Shown: positions 17,235 to 25,370, counted from the stretch's first letter. The stretch is 32,724 nucleotides of DNA from an uncultured Pelagibacteraceae bacterium (GCA_902560855.1 CACENJ010000011.1:1-32724), one strand, 5' to 3'. Program-made: numbers and translations. Notes: generated by a model from the sequence alone, not told the origin.

Positions 17235-18308
17235 TTGAGCTTAAAAAAAATAATAATTACTGGCTTTTCTCAGAGTGGAAAAAGCTCATTAATTAAGTTT
17301 TTGGACTATCACCCAAACATTAATGCTGTCCCTACACACGAAAAAATATCTGAAGTTCCGATAAAGTTAAAAACTTTAAGTCAAGATAAAGAGTTTTTGT
17401 GGTTAAAAAAATATTTGAAAGATAGCAGCTTAAAAGCACCCTTAATTAAGTTTAAAAATGCAAATGCAAAAATTCAGTTTACACCAAAAGATTTAAGAAA
17501 AATTCTAAGCAATTTTTCTAATTATTATGTAATTGAAACTCACTCAAAATTAAAATTGATTTACGATAATACTGCTACAGAAAGTTTTTCCGGAGAAAAG
17601 TTTGATTTTGATTTTTATAAATTTGATAAAAAATTTTTTGATAATATTTTTTCAAAATCGGAATTATTTGCTGAAGAATTTATAGATACTTTTTATAAGT
17701 GTTACTTTGAGTCCTGGAACAACTATAAATCTATAGATATTGATAATGATTATTTTTTGTATCCAGATAAAAATTTGTGTTTTGATGTTTTAGATTTTTA
17801 TTTGAAAGAAAATTTTAATTTTAAGTGTTTTTTTGTTTATAGAAATGTTAAGGATTTGCTAATTTCTAACTCTTTGAGATCAAAACGTTATTTAAAATAT
17901 TCAGATATCGAAAAATCTTGTATTTCTAATTTGTATAAAAACAAATTTAATAAAAAATATGAGTTATATTTAAAAAAAATAAAACAATTACAATTGCAAT
18001 ATCCTGAAAATTTTTATCTTTTAAATATTGATGATTTTTTAAAAGATATTAAAAAAAACCAATTAAAAATTTGTGAATTTTTAAAAATTGAATTTTCAGA
18101 AAATATTTTATTTCCAACATTGTCAGGTATAAAAGTTTCAGAAAATTATTTTAAAATTGGTGATAAGCTAGAATCAAAATACGATAAATTAAATGAATTT
18201 TTAGAAGTTATAACTTTAAATAAAAATTTAAAAGAAGTTGCTAAATTTAAGTACTTAAAATACATATTTTTTTCTTTTTACTATAGGTTTAAATCATTAT
18301 TATCTTAA
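17235..18308 (+). CDS. Sulfotransferase-like P-loop protein
   Basis: This 357-residue protein begins MSLKKIIITGFSQSGKSSLI from a TTG start at 17235; no nearer ATG preserves the P-loop. The N-terminal GFSQSGKS followed by DYHPN resembles the 5'-phosphosulfate loop of sulfotransferases but is a full Walker A motif. Around residues 205-215 FFVYRNVKDLLISNS matches the 3'-phosphate (PAPS) binding segment R-x7-S. Later FYLLNIDDFLKD and KICEFLKIEF match the usual C-terminal pattern of sulfotransferases. A PAPS-dependent sulfation of the surface glycan is the best guess; a kinase-like activity is possible. It follows the aldolase by 11 nt and ends in a 4-nt overlap with the convergent membrane-protein gene. 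The protein is rich in Lys, Asn and Phe, as its neighbours are. Confidence 0.65.
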   Translation: MSLKKIIITGFSQSGKSSLIKFLDYHPNINAVPTHEKISEVPIKLKTLSQDKEFLWLKKYLKDSSLKAPLIKFKNANAKIQFTPKDLRKILSNFSNYYVIETHSKLKLIYDNTATESFSGEKFDFDFYKFDKKFFDNIFSKSELFAEEFIDTFYKCYFESWNNYKSIDIDNDYFLYPDKNLCFDVLDFYLKENFNFKCFFVYRNVKDLLISNSLRSKRYLKYSDIEKSCISNLYKNKFNKKYELYLKKIKQLQLQYPENFYLLNIDDFLKDIKKNQLKICEFLKIEFSENILFPTLSGIKVSENYFKIGDKLESKYDKLNEFLEVITLNKNLKEVAKFKYLKYIFFSFYYRFKSLLS

Positions 18309-19966
18309 TTTATTTTTTTTATATTAAAAAATTTGTAATCTTTATTAAGCGTATACTCTAAATTATTTATATTTTTATAGTTTGTGCAGATATATAATTT
18401 ATAAAAGCACATTCTATTTCCACTCTCATAATAAGCTAATTTATTGTTAATTATTATTTTTTTGTCTTTTTTTAAATTATATTTTCCTTCAGATATTAAG
18501 TTTGGTGAAATTGAATTTTTTATATCTTTAAAAAATATCCTATGAGTTTGTTTCACTGAAAAGGATAAAAAAAGTATTATTATAAATGCATTTTTATAAT
18601 TTAAAATTTTTTTTAAAATTTTAAAATTAATAAATTTTAAAGTAATAAAAAATAAAAGAGAAATTATAAAAGATGTTCCATATCTGTACAATGGAAATTT
18701 AATAAACCATAAAATGTTACAAAGTAATAAACTGTAAAGTATATAATTTTCTTTCTTATCAAATTTTTTTATACAAAAAATTCTTTCTTTATTTTTAATA
18801 CTTATGATTAAGAATAAAAAAATTAAAGATGAAATATAAGGAATTAAAACTGATGAAATTTTTATTAAGTGAAAATTTTTATATGAATTTAGCCAGTTGA
18901 AATTAGCATTAAATTCTTCCATACTAATTTCTTTATTTTTCCTATTTTTCCAATCTTTTGTCCAAACTTCACTTTCCAATATTATTTTACTTGTAAGATT
19001 ATCATTATACCAAGGCAATTGATTTAAACATGTAAATTTAATTGGATATATTAAGCATCCTGATGATATCAAAGATTTAGAAAAAGACATAGCAACTAAA
19101 ATTATCGAAAGAAAAAAAAAAATATTTTTTTTATATTTTTTAAATTTATTTAAATATGGAATTAAAAAAATAGCGCTCAATAAAAAAGTAATTTTATTTA
19201 AAAATAAAAAAATAGAAATTAATATTAATTTAGATAACTTATTAAAGTCGATTGAATATAAGTTTTTTATAAGTACTGATAAAAAATAAAAAAAACATAA
19301 ATGTGCAAATCCATCGTTCCCATATTCTGAATATCTATTAAATTTGTATGCAATATAGGCAATAACAAAATAACAAAAATATAAATTTAAAATTTCATTT
19401 TTAGTTTTTTTTTTATTTTCTATAATCACAAAAATAAAATAAAAAATTGCAGAAATTATTAATACTGCTTTGGAAAGTTCTATACCATCAAGGTTATATA
19501 AATAATTATTATGAAATGCTGAGATATACTGCAGTATAGAAGTGTGTCCAAATCTAAAATGTATATTAGTTAAACCAAATATAATTTTTTCATTATTTAA
19601 TATTCCAACATAAGGAAGATGATATAATCCAGCATCAGGTCTATACAAATTTGTAAAAATAAAAAAAATTGTAACAAAAAAACTTACAATCACTCCGAGT
19701 TTAATTATTTTTAAAAAAAATTCTTTTTGTACATAAAAAAAAGATAGAAAAATTAGCAATATATAAATAATAGTATTATTTAGTTTATTTAAAGGTATAA
19801 AAAAATTTACAAACAATGATATGACAGATATTAAAATTGCGCCAAAAAGTATTGTTTCACAAATATATAAATTTATATTATTGCTTTTAGATTGTTTGTT
19901 AATAATATTTCCAAAAATGGAAAAAAATGTGAATAGTAAAAACGAAAATAAAAAAATTTTAAACAT
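18305..19966 (-). CDS. GT-C-like multi-pass membrane protein
   Basis: This 553-residue protein is dominated by hydrophobic helices (about 12 to 13). A loop near residue 110 reads YRPDAGLYHLPYVG, followed by HFRFGHTSILQYISAF. A soluble tail of about 70 residues closes the protein. The acidic residue ahead of Y-H-L-P in the first external loop is shared with GT-C-like proteins that use polyprenol-phosphate sugars, and with the product of 2236-4032 in this window. The function in glycan elongation or modification is inferred. It is encoded on the minus strand between plus-strand genes. Its ATG is only 12 nt from the divergent glycosyltransferase start at 19979, leaving no room for separate promoters outside coding DNA. 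Confidence 0.6.
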   Translation of the reverse strand: MFKIFLFSFLLFTFFSIFGNIINKQSKSNNINLYICETILFGAILISVISLFVNFFIPLNKLNNTIIYILLIFLSFFYVQKEFFLKIIKLGVIVSFFVTIFFIFTNLYRPDAGLYHLPYVGILNNEKIIFGLTNIHFRFGHTSILQYISAFHNNYLYNLDGIELSKAVLIISAIFYFIFVIIENKKKTKNEILNLYFCYFVIAYIAYKFNRYSEYGNDGFAHLCFFYFLSVLIKNLYSIDFNKLSKLILISIFLFLNKITFLLSAIFLIPYLNKFKKYKKNIFFFLSIILVAMSFSKSLISSGCLIYPIKFTCLNQLPWYNDNLTSKIILESEVWTKDWKNRKNKEISMEEFNANFNWLNSYKNFHLIKISSVLIPYISSLIFLFLIISIKNKERIFCIKKFDKKENYILYSLLLCNILWFIKFPLYRYGTSFIISLLFFITLKFINFKILKKILNYKNAFIIILFLSFSVKQTHRIFFKDIKNSISPNLISEGKYNLKKDKKIIINNKLAYYESGNRMCFYKLYICTNYKNINNLEYTLNKDYKFFNIKKIN

Positions 19967-19978
19967 TAATTTTTAAGA

Positions 19979-20677
19979 ATGTTATCAATAATTATACCTT
20001 GTTTTAATGAAAAATATACAATTGAAGAAATATTAAATAAAGTTTTAGAAATAGATGTTAACAAAGAAATTATAATTGTTGATGATGGCTCTACAGATGG
20101 TACAAGAGAAATAATCAAAGAAAAATTTTCAGGATCAATAAAGAAAATTTTTTTTAAGGACTATAATTCAGGCAAAGGTTCAGCAATTATTTTTGGACTA
20201 AATTATATAGAGGGCGATTATGTTGCAATTCAAGATGCCGACCTAGAGTACAATCCAAAAGATTTAGCTAAAATGTTTAAATATGCAATTTCAAAAAAAA
20301 TTCCAGTTTTGTATGGATCTAGAGTATTAAATAAAAACAGATATCTTCAAAATAATGATTTTACATCAATCTATAGAGTTTTTTTTAATCATGTTCTTAC
20401 CTTAATTTCAAATTTGTTAAATAATCAAAAATTAACCGATGCTCATACCTGCTATAAAATGTTTAAATCAGAAATAATAAAAAAAATTGATTTAAAAGAA
20501 AATGATTTTTCTTTTTGCCCAGAAATTACAACTAAAATCTCAAATCTTGGTATAAGTGTGGAGGAATTTCCTATAGAATATTACGGAAGAACATACAATG
20601 AAGGAAAGAAGATAAGAGCTTACGATGGTTTAAAAGCTCTTTTTGTTTTAATTAAATATAAGTTTTTAAAAAAATAA
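19979..20677 (+). CDS. Glycosyltransferase family 2, DPM1/polyprenol-phosphate type
   Basis: The 232-residue GT-A enzyme has SIIIPCFNEKYTIEE at the N-terminus, IIIVDDGSTDGT, the segment KGSAIIFGLNYIEGDYVAIQ and the metal-binding QDADLEYNPKDL. YGSRVLNKNRY, DAHTCYKMF and EEFPIEYYGRTYNEGKKI follow. This set is typical of short DPM1-like transferases that load a sugar onto polyprenyl phosphate; no C-terminal membrane helices are present. The product could feed the GT-C-like membrane proteins nearby. The downstream gene at 20718 is clearly paralogous. It starts with ATG and has no clear Shine-Dalgarno site. Confidence 0.88.
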   Translation: MLSIIIPCFNEKYTIEEILNKVLEIDVNKEIIIVDDGSTDGTREIIKEKFSGSIKKIFFKDYNSGKGSAIIFGLNYIEGDYVAIQDADLEYNPKDLAKMFKYAISKKIPVLYGSRVLNKNRYLQNNDFTSIYRVFFNHVLTLISNLLNNQKLTDAHTCYKMFKSEIIKKIDLKENDFSFCPEITTKISNLGISVEEFPIEYYGRTYNEGKKIRAYDGLKALFVLIKYKFLKK

Positions 20678-20717
20678 AAGTTAGTGTAAAAATTTAAATA
20701 AATAAATATTATTTAAC

Positions 20718-21407
20718 GTGAAAATATCAATAATAATACCCTGCTTTAATGAAGAAAAAACGATAGGTCAAGTTATAGAAAAAGTTTTAAATTTTAATGA
20801 TTTTGAAAAAGAAATTATCATAGTAGATGATTGCTCAACTGACAATTCTCTTGAGATCATTAAAAAATATTCAATTGATAAAAAAATAAAATTTTTTGAA
20901 CATAAAGTTAATTTAGGAAAAGGCGCTACAATTAAAACTGCAATTTCAAATTGCACTGGAGATATAATTATAATTCAAGATTCAGATTTAGAATATGATC
21001 CAAAAAATTATAAAAACTTATTGAAACCCTTCATTGAAGCTGAAGCAGATGTTGTTTATGGTTCACGTTTTCTAGGTGGCGAATATGTTAGAATACATTT
21101 CTTTTGGCACTATTTGGCTAACAAAATTTTAACTTTTTTATGTAATGTAATGACAAATTTAAATATGACAGATATGGAAACAGGTTATAAGCTTTTTAAA
21201 AATAACGTTGTAAAAAATATTAATATTAAAGAAAAATCTTTTGGTTTTGAACCTGAAATTACTGTAAAATTGGCAAAACGTAAAGTGGCGTTCTATGAAG
21301 TGCCCATCTCTTACAAAGGACGTTCGTATGAAGAAGGAAAAAAAATTAGATTAAAAGATGCTTTTGTGGCCGTGTATTGTATTTTTAAATATAGATTTTT
21401 TGATTAA
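20718..21407 (+). CDS. Glycosyltransferase family 2, tandem paralogue of the preceding gene
   Basis: The 229-residue GT-A enzyme starts at a GTG at 20718. SIIIPCFNEEKTIGQV, IIIVDDCSTDNS, the segment LGKGATIKTAI, QDSDLEYDPKNY, YGSRFLGGEYVR, DMETGYKLF and YEVPISYKGRSYEEGKKI align motif by motif with the gene just upstream, so the pair arose by duplication and diverged. It likely acts as a polyprenol-phosphate glycosyltransferase. The second aspartate motif (DSD instead of DAD) and the acceptor loop differ, so donor or acceptor may differ too. The gap of 40 nt between the genes holds no obvious terminator. Confidence 0.88.
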   Translation: MKISIIIPCFNEEKTIGQVIEKVLNFNDFEKEIIIVDDCSTDNSLEIIKKYSIDKKIKFFEHKVNLGKGATIKTAISNCTGDIIIIQDSDLEYDPKNYKNLLKPFIEAEADVVYGSRFLGGEYVRIHFFWHYLANKILTFLCNVMTNLNMTDMETGYKLFKNNVVKNINIKEKSFGFEPEITVKLAKRKVAFYEVPISYKGRSYEEGKKIRLKDAFVAVYCIFKYRFFD

Positions 21408-21472
21408 AAAATAAATTTGGTTTTAAAAAACAAGGATAAAAAATCAAATATTAAAGCAACAAAAATCAATAA

Positions 21473-22231
21473 ATGAACATATCTATTATCACAACTACTT
21501 TAAATAGTGAAAAATATATTGATGATTGTTTAAATAGTATTAAAAAACAATCCAATTTTCAGGATGTACAACATGTAATTGTTGATGGAAATTCAGAAGA
21601 TAGAACATTAGAAATTTTAAAAAAATATGAAAATAATAATAAAAATGTGAAATTAATTGTTAAGGATAATATAAATATTTATCAAGGTTTAAATATAGGA
21701 ATTGAAAATGCCGAAAATGAAATTATTGGAATACTTCATTCAGATGACTTTTATTTAAACGACGAAGTTCTGAAAAAAGTTAGCTCTATATTTAAAAATA
21801 ACCCAGAATATAATGCAATATATTCTAATGTAAAAATTGTATTTAGAAAAAATATCAATAAAACCCTTAGATTTTTTAAATCTTCCCAGCTTAATTATAA
21901 TGATTATTTAAATTGCAAACATCCTGCCCATGTTTCTTTTTTTGTAAAAAAAAAAGTATTTAACGAATACGGATTGTATAATGAAGATTTACAAATTGCT
22001 TCTGATTTTGAATGGATGTTAAGAGTTTTTGGAAAATTTAAACTACATTCACATTTCTTAAATGAAACATTTGTAGTAATGAGATCAGGTGGAGCAAGTA
22101 CAAAAAATATAGGCAATATTATTAAATCTAATTATGAGGTATTTAAATCTTTCAAAATAAATAATCTTAAAGTTGGCTTTTTCGCTGTTTTTGCTAAGAT
22201 TTTGAGAAAGATTAAGCAATTTAATATTTGA
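21473..22231 (+). CDS. Glycosyltransferase family 2 (WcaA/WcaE-like)
   Basis: The protein has 252 residues. MNISIITTTLNSEKYIDDCL, HVIVDGNSEDRTLEIL, NIYQGLNIGIENAENEIIGI and LHSDDFYLND are the ordered GT-A motifs, with the nucleotide-binding Asp in V-D-G and the metal-binding S-D-D. Further on, HPAHVSFFVKKKVF and SDFEWMLRVFGKF match the acceptor-side region of colanic-acid-type transferases (K-x-x-x-x-x-G-x-[FY]-[DN] and D-[YF]-x-[LW]). It likely adds one residue to a lipid-linked repeat unit on the cytoplasmic face. It is followed by 113 nt without a gene before gmd. The neighbouring GDP-fucose genes make a fucosyl-type donor possible but unproven. Confidence 0.86.
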   Translation: MNISIITTTLNSEKYIDDCLNSIKKQSNFQDVQHVIVDGNSEDRTLEILKKYENNNKNVKLIVKDNINIYQGLNIGIENAENEIIGILHSDDFYLNDEVLKKVSSIFKNNPEYNAIYSNVKIVFRKNINKTLRFFKSSQLNYNDYLNCKHPAHVSFFVKKKVFNEYGLYNEDLQIASDFEWMLRVFGKFKLHSHFLNETFVVMRSGGASTKNIGNIIKSNYEVFKSFKINNLKVGFFAVFAKILRKIKQFNI

Positions 22232-22344
22232 TTTTAAAATAAATCGTAAAAAATTTAAAAAAATCATTTAAAATGATGTATTAGTAGCAATTAAATAATT
22301 AATTATTTATAAATTTTTATAAAATAAAATTAGATTCTATTGAA

Positions 22345-23385
22345 ATGTCAAAAAAAATTGCTTTAATTTTTGGTGTTACCGGCCAAGACGGTTCTTATTT
22401 GGCAGAATTTTTGTTAAAGAAAAATTATATAGTTCATGGAATTAAAAGAAGATCATCTTCTTTTAATACAGAAAGAATAGATCATATTTATCAAGATCCT
22501 CATATAAAAAATAGAAATTTTATTCTTCATTTTGGTGATATAACAGATTCGTTATCAGTATCATCTTTAATAAAAAAAATTAAACCTCACGAAATATATA
22601 ATTTAGCTGCGCAGTCACACGTAGCAGTTTCTTTTGAAACTCCAGAAAATACTGCAAATGCTGATGCATTGGGTGCGCTAAGAATTCTTGAAGCTATAAA
22701 ATCTAATAATTTACAAAAACAAACAAAGTTTTATCAAGCAGGCACTTCGGAAATGTTTGGAAAAACAAAAAAAAAACCACAAAATGAAAATACAATTTTT
22801 TATCCCCAAAGTCCCTATGGGGTAGCAAAGATATATGCCCATTGGATTACAGTTGTATATAGAGAAGCATTTAATATTTTTGCATGCAATGGAATATTGT
22901 TTAATCATGAAAGCCCTAGAAGAGGCGAAACTTTTGTAACAAAAAAAATTGTAAATGGACTTTGTAAAATAAAACTTAAAAAACAAAAAAAGTTATATTT
23001 AGGAAATTTAGATTCAAAAAGGGATTGGGGTCATGCATTTGATTATGTTGGAGCTATGTGGAAGATGTTGCAACAAAAAAGGCCAGAAGATTATGTTGTG
23101 GCTACCGGGAAACAATATAGCATCAAGCAGTTTGTAAATATTGTTTCAAAAAAACTTGGACTTCAAATTTTGTGGAAGGGAAAAGGAAAAAACCAAAAAG
23201 GCATTAATAAAATATCTAAAGAAATAATTATCGAAGTAAGCAATAAATATTACAGACCTCTTGATGTTACCAATCTTTTAGGTGATGCAAAAAAAGCCAG
23301 AAGAAAACTGAAATGGTACCCAAAATACAGTTTAAGGGATTTAATTGACGATATGATCAAGTCCGAGTTAAAAAAACTGAAGTAA
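22345..23385 (+). CDS. gmd: GDP-mannose 4,6-dehydratase
   Basis: The 346-residue protein is an extended SDR with full-length match to Gmd: IFGVTGQDGSYLAEFLL for NADP binding, GIKRRSSSFNTERID, the segment NLAAQSHVAVSFETPE, GTSEMFGK for the catalytic Thr/Ser region, and SPYGVAKIYAHW with the catalytic Tyr and Lys. LFNHESPRRGETFVTKKI follows. It converts GDP-D-mannose to GDP-4-keto-6-deoxy-D-mannose in the cytoplasm. The fcl gene follows after 4 nt and completes GDP-L-fucose synthesis. A short inverted repeat lies upstream at 22263-22277, without a T-run. The length is slightly below the usual 350-370. The assignment is secure. Confidence 0.96.
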   Translation: MSKKIALIFGVTGQDGSYLAEFLLKKNYIVHGIKRRSSSFNTERIDHIYQDPHIKNRNFILHFGDITDSLSVSSLIKKIKPHEIYNLAAQSHVAVSFETPENTANADALGALRILEAIKSNNLQKQTKFYQAGTSEMFGKTKKKPQNENTIFYPQSPYGVAKIYAHWITVVYREAFNIFACNGILFNHESPRRGETFVTKKIVNGLCKIKLKKQKKLYLGNLDSKRDWGHAFDYVGAMWKMLQQKRPEDYVVATGKQYSIKQFVNIVSKKLGLQILWKGKGKNQKGINKISKEIIIEVSNKYYRPLDVTNLLGDAKKARRKLKWYPKYSLRDLIDDMIKSELKKLK

Positions 23386-23389
23386 ATTA

Positions 23390-24319
23390 ATGTTAAAAAA
23401 AAATTCTAAAATTTTTATTGCTGGTCACAATGGAATGGTTGGATCTGCGGTGTATAATCATTTTAAATTAAAAAAATATTCAAAGCTATACGCAATAGAT
23501 AAAAAAAAATTAAATCTACTAAATCAAAAATCGGTTTTTAAGTATTTGAACAAAATTAAACCCGAATACGTAATAGTTGCTGCTGCAAAAGTTGGAGGAA
23601 TTTTGGCAAATAAAAAAAATAAGCAAAAATTTTTATATGAGAACTTGCAAATTCAAAATAATTTAATTCATGGCTCATATTTAGCTAAAGTAAAGAATCT
23701 AATTTTTTTAGGTTCTAGTTGCGTGTATCCAAAAAAATGTCAACAACCTATTAAAGAAGAATATCTTTTAAGAGGATCTTTGGAAGAAACTAATGATGCA
23801 TATGCAATTGCAAAAATATCAGGAATGAAGTTATGCGAGACTTATAGCAACAATTATAACCTTAATTATAAAACTCTTATGCCTTGTAACTTATATGGAC
23901 CTAAAGATAAATATGACACAGAAAATTCCCATTTTTTTCCTGCATTATTAAAAAAAATTTATTTAGCAAAAAAGTATAATCGAAAAATTTTGAATATATG
24001 GGGAAGTGGCAAACCAAGAAGGGAATTGTTGTATGTTGGTGATGTAGCAGAAGCTGTTGAATTTTTTTTAAAGAAAAAAATTAAAGAATCATTCATAAAT
24101 ATAGGAACTGGACATGATAAATCTATTATTTGGTATGCAAAATTCATTATGAAAGAATTAAAAGCAAATCTTAAAATAAAATATGATAAAAGTAAGCCAG
24201 ATGGAACATCAAGGAAATGTTTAAATATAAAAGTTGCAAAAAAATATGGGTGGAAACCTAAAACCAGCTTAAAAACTGGTTTCAAAATTACATATCACGA
24301 TTTTTTAAATAGCATCTAA
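23390..24319 (+). CDS. fcl: GDP-L-fucose synthase
   Basis: The 309-residue protein is a dual 3,5-epimerase/4-reductase of the SDR family. IFIAGHNGMVGSAVYNHF binds NADP. AAAKVGGILANK, LGSSCVYPK with the catalytic serine, NDAYAIAKISGMK with the Tyr and Lys, and the MPCNLYGPKDKYD stretch are diagnostic of GDP-fucose synthase. It completes the path begun by gmd (stop-to-start 4 nt) and gives GDP-L-fucose for surface glycans. It is the last gene of the island before the 5S rRNA, 38 nt upstream of it, and the 5S promoter lies within that gap. It is one of the most confidently assigned genes of the window. Confidence 0.95.
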   Translation: MLKKNSKIFIAGHNGMVGSAVYNHFKLKKYSKLYAIDKKKLNLLNQKSVFKYLNKIKPEYVIVAAAKVGGILANKKNKQKFLYENLQIQNNLIHGSYLAKVKNLIFLGSSCVYPKKCQQPIKEEYLLRGSLEETNDAYAIAKISGMKLCETYSNNYNLNYKTLMPCNLYGPKDKYDTENSHFFPALLKKIYLAKKYNRKILNIWGSGKPRRELLYVGDVAEAVEFFLKKKIKESFINIGTGHDKSIIWYAKFIMKELKANLKIKYDKSKPDGTSRKCLNIKVAKKYGWKPKTSLKTGFKITYHDFLNSI

Positions 24320-24324
24320 ATTTC

Positions 24325-24353
24325 TTTACAATTAATTTTTTTTTAAGTATAAA
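24325..24353 (+). promoter_or_regulatory. Dedicated sigma70 promoter of the 5S rRNA gene
   Basis: TTTACA at 24325-24330 and TATAAA at 24348-24353 are separated by exactly 17 nt. The expected start point, about 7 nt after the -10 box, falls near 24360, at the predicted 5' end of 5S rRNA (24358-24359). The position between the fcl stop and the 5S, and the correct start distance, raise this above chance matches elsewhere in the AT-rich DNA. It explains how a 5S gene detached from the 16S-23S operon can still be expressed. Confidence 0.65.
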
Positions 24354-24357
24354 TTCT

Positions 24358-24475
24358 TGCCTGGTGATTATTGCGAAAGGGTAATACCCGATCCCATACC
24401 GAACTCGGAAGTCAAGCCTTTCTGCGCCGATGGTACTTTGTCTTAAGGCATGGAAGAGTAGGACGTTGCCAGGCT
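24358..24475 (+). rRNA. rrf: 5S ribosomal RNA (detached from 16S-23S)
   Basis: The terminal stem pairs GCCTGG (24359-24364) with CCAGGC (24469-24474). Internal segments include CCCGATCCCATACCGAACTC, GAAGTCAAGCC, CTGCGCCGATGGTAC and GGAAGAGTAGG, which are diagnostic for bacterial and especially alphaproteobacterial 5S rRNA. Length is about 116-118 nt. It stands alone, flanked by fcl and an epimerase, with no 23S gene in the preceding 24.3 kb. This matches the split rRNA operon described in Pelagibacter, where a hypervariable island lies between 23S and 5S. A reading frame passes through it from 24371 but is not a gene. Confidence 0.97.
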
Positions 24476-24487
24476 AAACAAATCCAA

Positions 24488-25366
24488 ATGAAAAATATAA
24501 TAGTTGTTACTGGAGGAGCAGGATTTGTTGGGTCAAACTTAATTGAATATTTTCTAAAAAAAACAAAATTTAAGATTGTCAGTATAGACAATTACTCTTC
24601 AGGCAGTCGAAAGAATCATATTTTTAATTCTCGAATAAAATATATAAAAGCAAATACAGTTGATATATCTAGAATACTTAATTCCAATAAAAAAAAAATT
24701 CATTCCATTTTTCATTTTGGTGAGTTTGCACGAATTTATCAAAGTTTTTTAAAACTTAGTCAGTGTTTAGATTCAAATTCAATAGGTACAAATTCAGTTT
24801 TTAAATTTTGCTTAGAAAATAAAATTAAACTTATTTACTCAGCTACATCAGCAAGTTTAGGAAACAAAGGATATGACAAAAATTTATCACCATATGCATT
24901 TACCAAATCTAAAAATTTAGAATTACTAGAAAATTTAAAAAAATGGTTTAACTTCAAATATGAGGTAATTTATTTTTACAATGTTTATGGTCCAAGACAA
25001 ATTTGCAAAGGAGACATGGCAACTGTTATTGGTATATTTGAAGATTGTTACAAAAAAAAATTACCGTTACCAGTAGTCAAACCAGGCAGTCAATCAAGAA
25101 GATTCACACATATAAATGATACGATAAGGATTTGTTATTTTGCCTGGAAAAAAAAACTATGCAAACATTACGCTGTTACTCATAAAAAAAGTTTAACAAT
25201 ATTAGAAGTGGCTAAGCTTTTTAAGTCTAAAATAAAGTTTTTACCACCAAGAAGAGGCGAAAGATATGCTTCAGCTTTAACAAAAATTAGTATTAATAAT
25301 AAAGTTGAGACAAAATATGGGAAGATTCAGCTTAAAGATTACATAGAATCATTAATTACAAAATGA
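24488..25366 (+). CDS. NAD-dependent epimerase/dehydratase (UDP-sugar 4-epimerase-like)
   Basis: The true start is the ATG at 24488, giving 292 residues; an in-frame TTG at 24371 would lie within the 5S rRNA. IIVVTGGAGFVGSNLIEYF binds NAD, SIDNYSSGSRKNH follows as in GalE-like epimerases, SATSASLGN carries the catalytic Ser/Thr, and SPYAFTKS has the Tyr and Lys. NVYGPRQICKGDMA and SRRFTHINDT are family-typical. It likely interconverts a nucleotide sugar such as UDP-glucose/galactose or a uronate, although it is shorter than standard GalE (about 338). It begins only 12 nt after the 5S gene with no terminator between, so it appears to be read from the 5S promoter. It is a glycan gene that lies outside the 23S-5S interval. 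Confidence 0.85.
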   Translation: MKNIIVVTGGAGFVGSNLIEYFLKKTKFKIVSIDNYSSGSRKNHIFNSRIKYIKANTVDISRILNSNKKKIHSIFHFGEFARIYQSFLKLSQCLDSNSIGTNSVFKFCLENKIKLIYSATSASLGNKGYDKNLSPYAFTKSKNLELLENLKKWFNFKYEVIYFYNVYGPRQICKGDMATVIGIFEDCYKKKLPLPVVKPGSQSRRFTHINDTIRICYFAWKKKLCKHYAVTHKKSLTILEVAKLFKSKIKFLPPRRGERYASALTKISINNKVETKYGKIQLKDYIESLITK

Positions 25367-25370
25367 AAAC

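Larger units (their letters stand above)
1..24319. other. Surface-polysaccharide hypervariable island (right portion)
   Basis: About twenty consecutive genes for glycan synthesis, activation, modification and export occupy this stretch in mixed orientations, ending directly before a lone 5S rRNA. The housekeeping gene order resumes to the right of the 5S. In cultured SAR11 genomes the region between 23S and 5S rRNA is a known hypervariable island rich in cell-surface genes; equating this segment with it is inference from the layout, because the 23S gene is not in the window. Base composition appears even more AT-rich than the transhydrogenase region to the right, judged by eye. No mobility gene is visible, so exchange would depend on homologous recombination in the flanks. 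Confidence 0.75.

Noticed and set aside
22263..22277. Inverted repeat ATCATTT-A-AAATGAT upstream of gmd
   Set aside because: Short, all but one pair per arm A-T, with no T-run after it; not enough for a terminator or an operator call.
23959..24285. Antisense frame opposite fcl
   Set aside because: Shadow of GDP-fucose synthase; no supporting motif.
24371..24487. Open frame from TTG at 24371 extending the epimerase upstream
   Set aside because: It runs through the 5S rRNA, and its first 39 residues have no match to the SDR fold; the ATG at 24488 stands directly before the NAD-binding strand.
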